From Thermodesulfobacteriota bacterium (GTDB lineage Bacteria; Desulfobacterota; BSN033; UBA1163), in contig JAOAHX010000009.1 in assembly GCA_026415035.1 (NCBI GenBank), positions 36,189 through 100,188 of the forward strand: a stretch of 64,000 nucleotides of DNA. Direction: 5' to 3'. Of this stretch, positions 49,491 to 57,428 are shown one piece after another (positions within the stretch are counted from its first letter, which is position 1; every line of letters starts with the position of its first letter). The notes below the pieces were generated by a model. It was not told where the DNA came from. It did no database searches and saw only the letters and a program-made list of their open reading frames with translations. Made by a program: the position numbers and the translations under genes.

Positions 49491-50453
49491 TTATCCTCTC
49501 ACTTCTTTTCTCTTCTGTAACCGCTCGATGGCCGCTTTGACGCTGGTCTGCATCCTCTCGATCGCTTCGGCCAGGACCGCCACCTCCCCTTTGGCCTTCA
49601 CCTGAATCGGCGTGTCCAGTTCTCCCATGCTGATCTTGTCGGCAACCTCCGCCAGCTGGAGAATGGGTTTGATCACGGAGCGGGCGAAGAAGAAGATCCT
49701 CACCAGCAGGATGAGAAGGACGGCGAGGATGATGGTATAGAAGATTTTCATACGGTTTTCGTACTCCTCGAGGTATCCCCTTTCGATCTCTTTCAACCTC
49801 GCCTCGATCAATCGCGAGGGTTTGGAAAATTCATCGATATAGGTGGTGGCCGCGACGATCAGGTCTGTTCCCTTGACCGGGGCCAAGTACATATATTTCG
49901 GCCTGACCTTCCCATCGGCATCTTTCCAGTCATAATACCCCGAGGCCGGCCCGCTGAGGCTTGCCTCTAAGATCTTCCAGAAAGCAGGAAATCGACCCGC
50001 CAGCTGCCGGAGATCGGAACCCACGATCTGGGGGTTGACGTGGAAATGGTTGATGGCGTTGGTATCATGAACGGCGGTATATCCTGTCTCCCCCACCTTC
50101 TGGACCGCGATCTCCTTCAGAATGGGGTCCTTCAAGAGATCCTCCCGCCTCGTTTTGGGGGGACGGGATTTGATGTAAATCTCCATCTGGGCCGCCACGT
50201 CGATGGCCTTCTCCCGGATCATCCTCTCGCCCAATTTGTCCAGCGAGGCCTTAGATTCCTGGGTGGCCGTAGTCGAGAGCGCTTTCAAGCTCTCCGACCC
50301 GACATCTTTGATGCTGGCAAAGCGAAACTGGCCAAAATCCCAGCTGTAAAAAATGAGGCTCCCGATCAGGACAAAGGCGAGGATGATCGGAAGAAAGACC
50401 CCTATCAGCAATTTTGGAAACAGACCCACTCGAACGGTTTTTGAAACGGCCAT
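49491..50453 (-). CDS. Membrane sensor with Cache-type periplasmic domain and HAMP, no output domain
   Basis: 320 aa from the ATG at 50453, behind AAGGAGG. A first membrane segment (LLIGVFLPIILAFVLIGSLI) is followed by a periplasmic domain with QKVGETGYTAVHDTNAINHF and YMYLAPVKGTDLIVAATTY, typical of Cache/MCP ligand domains. The second membrane segment (IFYTIILAVLLILLVRIFFF) leads to a HAMP domain (SVIKPILQLAEVADKISMGE) and a short helix ending at RLQKRKEVRG. No kinase, cyclase or methyl-accepting domain follows, so the output must be a separate protein, perhaps the flanking DUF4388 proteins. Confidence 0.85.
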   Translation of the reverse strand: MAVSKTVRVGLFPKLLIGVFLPIILAFVLIGSLIFYSWDFGQFRFASIKDVGSESLKALSTTATQESKASLDKLGERMIREKAIDVAAQMEIYIKSRPPKTRREDLLKDPILKEIAVQKVGETGYTAVHDTNAINHFHVNPQIVGSDLRQLAGRFPAFWKILEASLSGPASGYYDWKDADGKVRPKYMYLAPVKGTDLIVAATTYIDEFSKPSRLIEARLKEIERGYLEEYENRMKIFYTIILAVLLILLVRIFFFARSVIKPILQLAEVADKISMGELDTPIQVKAKGEVAVLAEAIERMQTSVKAAIERLQKRKEVRG

Positions 50454-50513
50454 CGGTGCCTCCTTTCTCAAGGATGGAACGCTCCGAGCTCCCCTTTATT
50501 CAAATGATGTCGA

Positions 50514-51299
50514 TCAGAACGAGACCAATTTCATGATCCTCTTTAAAAATTCATTCCTTTTGGTCGGGTTAGGAATCTCTTCGCTCAGGGCCTCTATGAA
50601 AGGCAACGCCCTGTCCTGCGGGAAGGATTCCTTTTTCTCGTCGAACTCAGCCAATTTGTCATCGATGAGGAAAGGGGCCACGGGCCCAACCGCCCTTTTC
50701 AATTCCAACTCAAGGAGGGGGAAGAAGTCTTCTTTGACCAGCTTTTTCGAGACCGGCCCCCTTCCTTCGGCCTTTTCGATCAACCCCATCTGGATTAGTT
50801 GATACACGGTTTTTAAGGTCCTGTATTCTTCCCATCCGAGGGATTGGGCGATCTCGAAAACCGTCTTGGTACCGTTGCACAGGGCTAAGACGCTCCATTG
50901 ATCCGCGGTGATGTGTTTTTCTTCTCCTCCCATTTTGAGAGAGAGGCGGAAAATGACCTGGGGAGATGGGATCGCCTCTTTGATCTTTTCAAACTCTTCT
51001 TTCCTGGAGGCCCAGTTGAGAATCAGCTGTTCGCTCGGAATGGGAATCGATCTCTGGTCTGTAATGGCCCCCGCCTCAAAGACGACCCGGCCGGTTCTCC
51101 ACCCCATCATCAAAAAAAAGGCATTCTCTCCGACGAAATGGGAAGTCTTTGCATGGACGATATCTCCCTGTTCCAGACAAATCTCCCCTTCTTCCTTTCC
51201 TTTAATAAAAACTTTGCCGGTCTTCTTATCCGTCAAAAGAGGCTTCAGGACATCGAAGAGTCTGACCTGAGAGAGATCGCCGAAGACCATTTCCGTCAT
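50514..51299 (-). CDS. DUF4388 domain protein
   Basis: 261 aa from the ATG at 51299; the frame is open to a TTG at 51317. The DUF4388 pattern is clear: MVFGDLSQVRLFDVLKPLLT, KTGKVFIKGKEEGEICLEQG, DIVHAKTSHFVGENAFFLMM. The rest includes a winged-helix-like stretch (ADQWSVLALCNGTKTVFEIA, LKTVYQLIQMGLIEKA). No good ribosome site precedes the start. The inverted repeat at 51328-51345 lies directly upstream. It is the first gene of the set with the Cache-HAMP sensor. These proteins are found in deltaproteobacterial signalling and polarity systems; exact role unknown. Confidence 0.75.
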   Translation of the reverse strand: MTEMVFGDLSQVRLFDVLKPLLTDKKTGKVFIKGKEEGEICLEQGDIVHAKTSHFVGENAFFLMMGWRTGRVVFEAGAITDQRSIPIPSEQLILNWASRKEEFEKIKEAIPSPQVIFRLSLKMGGEEKHITADQWSVLALCNGTKTVFEIAQSLGWEEYRTLKTVYQLIQMGLIEKAEGRGPVSKKLVKEDFFPLLELELKRAVGPVAPFLIDDKLAEFDEKKESFPQDRALPFIEALSEEIPNPTKRNEFLKRIMKLVSF

Positions 51300-51327
51300 G
51301 TATAAATTTTTTTGCAAAATAAATGCC

Positions 51328-51345
51328 AGGCCATTCTAATGGCCT
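51328..51345 (-). promoter_or_regulatory. Inverted repeat upstream of the DUF4388 gene
   Basis: aggccatt-ct-aatggcct has 8-bp perfect arms around 2 bp. It ends 29 bp before the ATG at 51299. It could be an operator or a leader hairpin hiding the start. The remaining spacer up to 51508 shows no convincing promoter; a short gctaa-aaaa-ttagc stem followed by ctttt at the end of the upstream gene is a weak terminator candidate. Confidence 0.45.
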
Positions 51346-51508
51346 CCGGCTTCTTAAATTCATTTTAATGTTTGGATAATATTAGCTTTTTAAAACGCCC
51401 CGCTTGAATCCCTCAATTGGGGGCTTAAGGGGAGAATCGAATGGGGTGTGGTTAAAGGTTGACCATCTGGAGGGTTGTTTTAACGATAAATTGTACGGAG
51501 CGAAAAGG

Positions 51509-52180
51509 CTAATTTTTTAGCTGGATGGAGTTTACCATTTCCATAAAATGGGTCTGAAAAAGTTGATAGGCCTTCTTTTCGTTCCCGGTGAGGCGCTCCC
51601 TCTCCCAATCTCTTCCCTCTGTTGAGACCTTAACCCCGAACGTATTGATATCCTTGGAATACCTGACTAATATCCCATGCTCGCCGAGGTAGATGAACTG
51701 GTATTGTCCCTGAAGGGCCCATTGATTGGGAATCACCCATCCCTTCTTCACGATGGGCAGTAGGGATTTTGCCTCCGGATTCCACGCCATGAGCTGGATA
51801 AGGTATTCGATGTCAAGATCCCCTCTTTTTACTTTTCCTTTTGAATAAGCCCTCTTCTCAATATAAGGTTTGAGCGCCGGGGCCGTCATGGGCAAGGCTT
51901 GAGGATTGGTCTTATCGGCGATTTGGACGATGAACATCTCTTCAATGATCTTGTTTTTCTCCGCGATGTAGAAATAGACCCTCGTGAGAGAGCTCTCTGA
52001 TGGGTTCTCGTGGGAGAAGGCATGGACAAGTTTGAGGTGTAAGGGAACGGTGGAGGTGAAAGGGGGCTTCTGAGAAACTAAACGGTTTCCTTCGATGGTC
52101 AACTCCTTAGACGTCGTCCACCCGACCTCGCCCCATAATCCAATCAACAACAAAGCCAGAAAAACGGATCTCTTCTTCAT
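51509..52180 (-). CDS. Exported protein of unknown function
   Basis: 223 aa. An N-terminal signal peptide (KKRSVFLALLLIGLWGEVGW) is likely cut near WTTS. The mature part has no Cys and no motif that I recognise; FIYLGEHGILVRYSKD and RVYFYIAEKNKIIEEMF suggest beta-rich structure. It starts 98 bp after the stop of the fourth dctM gene (same strand), so it could be the distal gene of that operon or independent. It may be a periplasmic or outer-membrane-associated protein. Confidence 0.6.
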   Translation of the reverse strand: MKKRSVFLALLLIGLWGEVGWTTSKELTIEGNRLVSQKPPFTSTVPLHLKLVHAFSHENPSESSLTRVYFYIAEKNKIIEEMFIVQIADKTNPQALPMTAPALKPYIEKRAYSKGKVKRGDLDIEYLIQLMAWNPEAKSLLPIVKKGWVIPNQWALQGQYQFIYLGEHGILVRYSKDINTFGVKVSTEGRDWERERLTGNEKKAYQLFQTHFMEMVNSIQLKN

Positions 52181-52278
52181 TCGAACCTGCGGGTGATCGC
52201 CTATAAAATCCTAAAAATTTTAACCATCACCCCTCCCGATTGTAAAGAGGGCCTTTGGCTCGGGCACCATCTCCTCCG

Positions 52279-53586
52279 TTATTTCATCAAGCTGGGAAGG
52301 AACGTCACGATCTCGGGGAAAACGGTGAGGAGGATCGCCAAGACGATCTTGGCGACCCAGAAGGGAACCGCCCCCTTAAAGATCGTTCCAAGAGGAACGT
52401 CTTTGGCCACGCCCGCGGTCACATAGACACATATGCCTACCGGGGGCGTCAGGGTGCCGATGCTGATCATGATGATCAGCACCACGCCGAACCAAACCCC
52501 ATCGAAACCCAGGCTGATGACAAGGGGGTAGATGACCGGGACGGTGAGGGCGAGGATGGCCAAACCCTCCACAAAACAGCCGAGAAGGATATAAAAGAGA
52601 TAAATCCCCATCAGCACGACATAAGGAGAGACCTCAAGGCTGGCCACAAAAGAAGAAAGGGCCATGGGGATCTTGCTCACCGTGATGAATCTTCCGAACA
52701 TCCCCGCGCCGATCAGGATGAGAAAGAGCATCCCGGTCACGCTCGCCGCTTCTTTGAGGGCGTTATAAAACCCTTCGCGTGTTAAGTGTCGTGTAACCAA
52801 AGAATAGATCAATGCGCCGAAGGCCCCGATGGCCGCCGCTTCGGTTGGGGTGAAGACCCCTAAATAGATGCCTCCCATGGCGATGAGGAACAAGCAAGCA
52901 ATGGGATACAACCTTGCCGAAAGCCTCACCTTCTCGGAGAATCTCATCCTCTCCCTGGGGGCGAGGGGAGCCAGGCTGGGATCGATCCTGACCCAGAGGT
53001 AGATGGTCCCGATAAAAAGGAAGGCGAGGAGAATGCCCGGAAGGATCCCTCCGATCAGGAGTTTTCCGATCGATTCGTAGGTGAGGATGCCGTAAAGGAC
53101 GAGGACGGTGCTCGGGGGGATGAGGATATCGACGCCCCCTCCTGCCGCGATACATCCTGTGCTCAGGATATCTCTATATTTGTAGCGTCGCATCTCGGGA
53201 AGGGCGACCGCGGTGAAGGTGGCGACGGTGGCGATGATCGACCCGGAGAGGGCTCCGAAGACGCCGCAGGCGCCGATGGTCGCCATCGCCAGGCCTCCCT
53301 TCACCCGGCCAAGCCAGGCATCCAGGGCCTTGTAGATCTCGCGGCCTAACCCGGCATGGAGGAGAAAGAGCCCCATCAGGACGAAGAGCGGGATGACGCT
53401 GAGGGCGTGGACGCTTGCGCTCGCAAAGGCATCCATCCCCAATTTGGCCAGGGTGGCCTTGGGACTGCTGAGATAGGCAAACCCGAGAAGCCCCACGAAG
53501 AGCATGGAGAGGCCGATCGGCATCCGGAAGGCCAGGACCACGAAAAAGAGAACGATTCCCACAAGGCCGGCGATTTCGGGGCTCAT
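52279..53586 (-). CDS. dctM: TRAP transporter large permease, fourth system
   Basis: 435 aa from the ATG at 53586 that overlaps dctQ by 4 bp. Landmarks: LAFRMPIGLSMLFVGLLGF, VIPLFVLMGLFLLHAGLGRE, GGVDILIPPSTVLVLYG, VFTPTEAAAIGAFGALIY, LGFDGVWFGVVLIIMISIGT followed by LTPPVGICVYV. It is distal in the operon that also encodes the 2-oxoacid oxidoreductase, linking uptake and oxidation. Confidence 0.94.
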   Translation of the reverse strand: MSPEIAGLVGIVLFFVVLAFRMPIGLSMLFVGLLGFAYLSSPKATLAKLGMDAFASASVHALSVIPLFVLMGLFLLHAGLGREIYKALDAWLGRVKGGLAMATIGACGVFGALSGSIIATVATFTAVALPEMRRYKYRDILSTGCIAAGGGVDILIPPSTVLVLYGILTYESIGKLLIGGILPGILLAFLFIGTIYLWVRIDPSLAPLAPRERMRFSEKVRLSARLYPIACLFLIAMGGIYLGVFTPTEAAAIGAFGALIYSLVTRHLTREGFYNALKEAASVTGMLFLILIGAGMFGRFITVSKIPMALSSFVASLEVSPYVVLMGIYLFYILLGCFVEGLAILALTVPVIYPLVISLGFDGVWFGVVLIIMISIGTLTPPVGICVYVTAGVAKDVPLGTIFKGAVPFWVAKIVLAILLTVFPEIVTFLPSLMK

Positions 53587-54089
53587 GGTTTCCTCGCTTT
53601 CTCCAGGGAGAGAAGAAAATCGACCAGCAGCACCAGGCTGTAGAGCAAACAACCGAAGGCGGCAGCCAGGAGAAAGGGGTAGAGGGGCAGGTGAAGCACG
53701 CCCGTCTCATGTTTTCCGAGGTAGGTCCGTTTCGCATGGGCCACCAACTGCCAGGTCAGCAACCCTCCCAATCCGATGCTGATCAGATAGACGATGCTAT
53801 CGGTAAGGGCCTGGGCCCTCGAAGAGAACCTCGAGACCAGTGCCTCCATGGCGATATGTCCTTTCTGGATCTGGGTATAGCCCACCGAAAAAAAGACGAT
53901 GAGGGCCAGCATGAACTCGGTCAGCTCATAAGACCCTGTGATGGGCGAGTCAAAAAACTTTCGCCCGATCACATCGACCACGGTCAGGAGCATCATCGCG
54001 ATGAGCAGTCCTAACCCGACTTTATGGACGGCCCCCACGACGGGATAGACGGCCCGTTCCACACGCCTTGCGATCTTCAGGAAGGACAT
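53583..54089 (-). CDS. dctQ: TRAP transporter small permease, fourth system
   Basis: 168 aa from the ATG at 54089, chosen for its AGAGAGG site; the frame is open to 54131, inside the end of dctP. Four hydrophobic segments: VGLGLLIAMMLLTVVDVIGR, YELTEFMLALIVFFSVGYTQ, IVYLISIGLGGLLTWQLV and PFLLAAAFGCLLYSLVLLVD. Unlike two other systems here, only 28 bp and no hairpin separate it from dctP. Confidence 0.9.
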   Translation of the reverse strand: MSFLKIARRVERAVYPVVGAVHKVGLGLLIAMMLLTVVDVIGRKFFDSPITGSYELTEFMLALIVFFSVGYTQIQKGHIAMEALVSRFSSRAQALTDSIVYLISIGLGGLLTWQLVAHAKRTYLGKHETGVLHLPLYPFLLAAAFGCLLYSLVLLVDFLLSLEKARKP

Positions 54090-54117
54090 CTCGACCTCTC
54101 TTTCCAGGAAGGATGGA

Positions 54118-55173
54118 TTATTTAGATCCAAATTCCTTGCTGAGCTTCACCATCTCGTCAAAGAACCTCTTTCCAGGAAGGCCCTTCCCTTCCGTCTTCG
54201 TGATCCAACCTTTGTACAAGGGGTCCGCAGCCGACCTCCATTTCTCCATCTCCGCGGGAGGAAGCTCGATGATCTGGATGCCCGCCTTCTTGTGGGTCTC
54301 GATCGACTTCAGGGCGAGGTCATCGTAGATCATGGCCCCTTTGATCGCCACTTTCTTGCCCATCATCTCCTCGAGGATCTTCTTGTCTTTCGGCGAAAGT
54401 TTCTCAAAACTCTCTTTGTTCATGACCGAGACCATAATGGGGACATAGGCGTTCATGATCGTGGCATGAGAGGTCACTTCGTAGAGCCTGAAGTGAAGGC
54501 TCGCCGACCACGGGGTGAAGACCCCATCGATCACACCCCGTTTCAACATCTCATACTGTTCGCCCACGGGCGAGGTGATGGGCGAGGCCCCGAAGGCTGT
54601 GGCCAGATCTTTCGTGGCCGGGCCATGGACCCGGATCTTCATTCCTTTCAGATCGGCCATGGTGCGAACCGGTTTCTTCGTGAAGAGCTGTCCGGGATCT
54701 CCGGCCCAGATCCAGCACATCTTCGTCTCGCCGTACTCTTTCCTGAACTCAGGGATCCTCTCCCAGAGCCCGTAGAGGGTCTCGGTCACATGCTTGGCAG
54801 AACTGAAGAGAAAGGGGAGCTCCAAGCCCTCGGTCAGGGGGAATTTTCCTGGAGAATAGGCGGGCAGGGTATAGACAAAGTCGGCGATGGCCGTGATGGC
54901 GGAATCATAGAGGTCACCGGGCTTGGCTAAGGTCGCCCCGGGATATATGGTGATCTTCACCCTCCCTTCGGTCGCCTTCTCCACCTCCTTGGCCCAGGGT
55001 TCGATCACCTCGGCATGCATGGCATGTGAGGTGGGAACGAAGTGGCCCCATTTCAGTTCCACCGGCTTGACCGCCTGTCCATAGGCCACCGGAATCCCGG
55101 ACCGCCCGATTCCTCCGATGCTTAGAACTATGGCCATTGAAACGACGATGAACCAAGGTATCCTCTTTTTCAT
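54118..55173 (-). CDS. dctP: TRAP transporter solute-binding protein, fourth system
   Basis: 351 aa. The Sec signal peptide begins MKKRIPWFIVVSMAIVLSIG and ends near AYGQA. DctP motifs: GRVKITIYPGATLAKPGD, LKGMKIRVHGPATKDLATAFG (ligand Arg) and PVGEQYEMLKRGVIDGVFTP. Ribosome site AAAAGGAGGG. It lies 132 bp after the oxidoreductase beta gene in the same direction. The ligand is plausibly the 2-oxo or 2-hydroxy acid used by that enzyme; this is inferred from context. Confidence 0.93.
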   Translation of the reverse strand: MKKRIPWFIVVSMAIVLSIGGIGRSGIPVAYGQAVKPVELKWGHFVPTSHAMHAEVIEPWAKEVEKATEGRVKITIYPGATLAKPGDLYDSAITAIADFVYTLPAYSPGKFPLTEGLELPFLFSSAKHVTETLYGLWERIPEFRKEYGETKMCWIWAGDPGQLFTKKPVRTMADLKGMKIRVHGPATKDLATAFGASPITSPVGEQYEMLKRGVIDGVFTPWSASLHFRLYEVTSHATIMNAYVPIMVSVMNKESFEKLSPKDKKILEEMMGKKVAIKGAMIYDDLALKSIETHKKAGIQIIELPPAEMEKWRSAADPLYKGWITKTEGKGLPGKRFFDEMVKLSKEFGSK

Positions 55174-55305
55174 ATCTCCCTCCTTTTAAAAGATCCCGTC
55201 CTGTCAAAACCCGTAATCCCCTTGGAATCGGTCCCCTGTTCGATTGGATTCTCTTTTATCCTCATCCTCTGGTTCTTTCAAGCCGCCCTCTCATCCCACC
55301 CCCCT

Positions 55306-56202
55306 TCATTCTTCCTCCTCCTCTCGCCGGACCGACTGCTCTGCCCTCCATTTCAATTTCTTCCATTCCTCGTCGACGTCCCTCTGGATCCTCCGGATCT
55401 CCCTCTCCGTGATATGCTGAAACCTCCCCTGTCTCTTAAGATAGGCCTCCACCGGGAGCCGCCTGGGTTCGTGGTTGATCGTGTATCGAACCCCGTCCTC
55501 CACCTCGTAGAGGGGAAAGATGTTCGTCTCCACGGCGAGGATCGAGATCTCCGGAGAAAGATCCGGGGCCATCCGCCATCCGGTAGGACAAGGGGTGAGC
55601 AGATGGAGGAACTTCGTCCCGCGGATCCCTTTGGCCTTGATCACCTTTCTCTGGAGGTCCTGGGGAAACCCGATGGTGGCCGTTGCGGAATACGGGTTGT
55701 AATGGGCCGCCATGATCTCCATGATGTTTTTCTTTCGCCTCGGATTTCCCTTAGGGGTCGTCCCGGTCCAGGCAAAGGACGGGGTCGAAGAGCTCACCTG
55801 AATGCCCGTATTCATATAGCCTTCGTTATCGAGACAGACGTAGATGATATCCTCGTTGTTCTTCGTCACCCCGGAAAGAGCAGCCAGTCCGATGTCATAC
55901 GTCCCTCCATCTCCCGCGAAGGCCAGGGCCTGAATGTCCTCCCTTCCCTGGATCTTCAGGGCATTGGCAATCCCGGCTGCGGTGGGCGCGGCAATCTCGA
56001 AGGCGGAATGGAAGGTGGGCACTCCATAGGCGGTGATGGGGTAAAGCCCTCCGATCGATCCTTCGCAGGAGGGGACGATGACCGCGATCGTCTTGGGCCC
56101 CATCGCCTCGAGGACGAGCCTCATCGCGACCGCCAAACCGCAACCGGCGCAGGCCGCATGGCCCGGCCTCAACAACTTGGCCTCTTGCTCAGAAATCACC
56201 AT
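55306..56202 (-). CDS. 2-oxoacid:ferredoxin oxidoreductase, beta (TPP-binding) subunit
   Basis: 298 aa from the ATG at 56202 (GGGGAAAG upstream), which places HAACAGCGLAVAMRLV at the normal distance from the start. The frame stays open to 56295, with possible GTG at 56280 overlapping the alpha stop. The TPP/Mg motif GDGGTYDIGLAALSG...N and the [4Fe-4S]-linked CAGCG are present, as are LDNEGYMNTG and HLLTPCPTGWR. It binds thiamine diphosphate and decarboxylates a 2-oxoacid to acyl-CoA. Aromatic and branched substrates are as possible as pyruvate. Confidence 0.92.
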   Translation of the reverse strand: MVISEQEAKLLRPGHAACAGCGLAVAMRLVLEAMGPKTIAVIVPSCEGSIGGLYPITAYGVPTFHSAFEIAAPTAAGIANALKIQGREDIQALAFAGDGGTYDIGLAALSGVTKNNEDIIYVCLDNEGYMNTGIQVSSSTPSFAWTGTTPKGNPRRKKNIMEIMAAHYNPYSATATIGFPQDLQRKVIKAKGIRGTKFLHLLTPCPTGWRMAPDLSPEISILAVETNIFPLYEVEDGVRYTINHEPRRLPVEAYLKRQGRFQHITEREIRRIQRDVDEEWKKLKWRAEQSVRREEEEE

Positions 56203-56276
56203 AGGCGCTTTCCCCGAACTCTTCTCTTTTTGGAAAACCCGGCAATCGAAATCGTACCCATTTTCTTTTTTCGGTA

Positions 56277-57428
56277 TCACCCTTCCAAGATCCAAATCGA
56301 CTCGTCCACCGCCTCTTTCCGGCCGAGCGCATCGAGGGCGATCTTCCGGATCACCTCCGGCGTGACATCCGTCCCTCCGACCCCGGCCACGTAACTGAAG
56401 ATCTGAGGATGATCCGGCGAGTGGACCAGGGCCGCCCGCAGCTCCTGACAGAAGATCCCGCCTCCTCCGATCGAGTTGTTTCGATCGATCACCGCGATCT
56501 TCTTCTTCCCTTTCAAAACCCGTTGGATCGCCTCTCTCGGAAAGGGCCTCAAAAAGCGGATCTTGAGAAGCCCGATGGGTAACCCTTCTTCCCGCATGAC
56601 CTCGATGGCCAATCTCGCCGTGGAGGTGATCGACCCGGCCGTCACGAGGACGACCTCGGCCTCCTCCACCCTCACGGGTTCGATGATCCCGTAGCCCCTT
56701 CCAAAGACCCTCCTGAATTCCTCATCCACCTCCTCCCCGACCGTCTTCACCGAATCCATGGCGAGCTGGGCCATATGGCGATACTTCCGGTACAACTCCG
56801 AAGGGACGACCGGAACTAAAAATCCTGGTTTATCCATATCGAATCGATGGGGGAGATCGAGGGGAGGAAGGAATTGATCGACCTTCTCCTGCTCCGGGAC
56901 CTCGACCGGCTCCATAAAATGGGAGACGAAGAAGGCCTCCAGGGAGATCATAGCAGGGAGATAGACCCGCTCGGCGATCCGGTAGGCCTGGATCACGCTG
57001 TCAAGCGCCTCCTGTCCATTTTCGCAATAGATCTGGATCCACCCGGTATCCCTCTGGGAGAGACTATCGAGCTGGTCTGCCCAAAACCCCCAGGGGGCGG
57101 AGATGATCCGGTTGACGTTGGCCATGACGACAGGGACCCGGCAGCCCGCCGCAAAGTGGAGCATCTCGTGCATGAGGGCGAGCCCCTGGGAAGAGGTGGC
57201 CGTGAAGGTCCGAACCCCCGTCAATGAGGCCGCGATGCAGGAGGCCATGGCCGAATGCTCCGATTCGGTTCGCATCATGATCCCTTTGAGCTCGCCCGAG
57301 GCCTCCCATTCGGAGAGCTTCTCGTAAATGGGCGTTTGAGGGGTGATGGGATAGGCGGCGATGAGCGGCGTCCTGCAGAGTTTGACCGCATGGGCCACCG
57401 CATGATTTCCGGTCATGAACGCTCTCAT
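56277..57428 (-). CDS. 2-oxoacid:ferredoxin oxidoreductase, alpha subunit
   Basis: 383 aa from the ATG at 57428, overlapping the upstream stop by 4 bp. Landmarks: MTGNHAVAHAVKLCRTPLIA, AYPITPQTPIYEKL, RTESEHSAMASCIAASLTG, RTFTATSSQGLALMHEML and RFLRPFPREAI in the C-terminal part. Family length is normal (about 380-390). It forms the pyrimidine-binding side of the TPP site with the beta subunit. The order gamma, flavoprotein, alpha, beta resembles the phenylglyoxylate dehydrogenase operon (pad). Confidence 0.93.
   Translation of the reverse strand: MRAFMTGNHAVAHAVKLCRTPLIAAYPITPQTPIYEKLSEWEASGELKGIMMRTESEHSAMASCIAASLTGVRTFTATSSQGLALMHEMLHFAAGCRVPVVMANVNRIISAPWGFWADQLDSLSQRDTGWIQIYCENGQEALDSVIQAYRIAERVYLPAMISLEAFFVSHFMEPVEVPEQEKVDQFLPPLDLPHRFDMDKPGFLVPVVPSELYRKYRHMAQLAMDSVKTVGEEVDEEFRRVFGRGYGIIEPVRVEEAEVVLVTAGSITSTARLAIEVMREEGLPIGLLKIRFLRPFPREAIQRVLKGKKKIAVIDRNNSIGGGGIFCQELRAALVHSPDHPQIFSYVAGVGGTDVTPEVIRKIALDALGRKEAVDESIWILEG

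Noticed and set aside
52279..53586. Earlier start for the fourth large permease at 53652
   Set aside because: The ATG at 53586 overlaps the dctQ stop (ATGA) and gives a normal DctM N-terminus; the extension lies inside dctQ.
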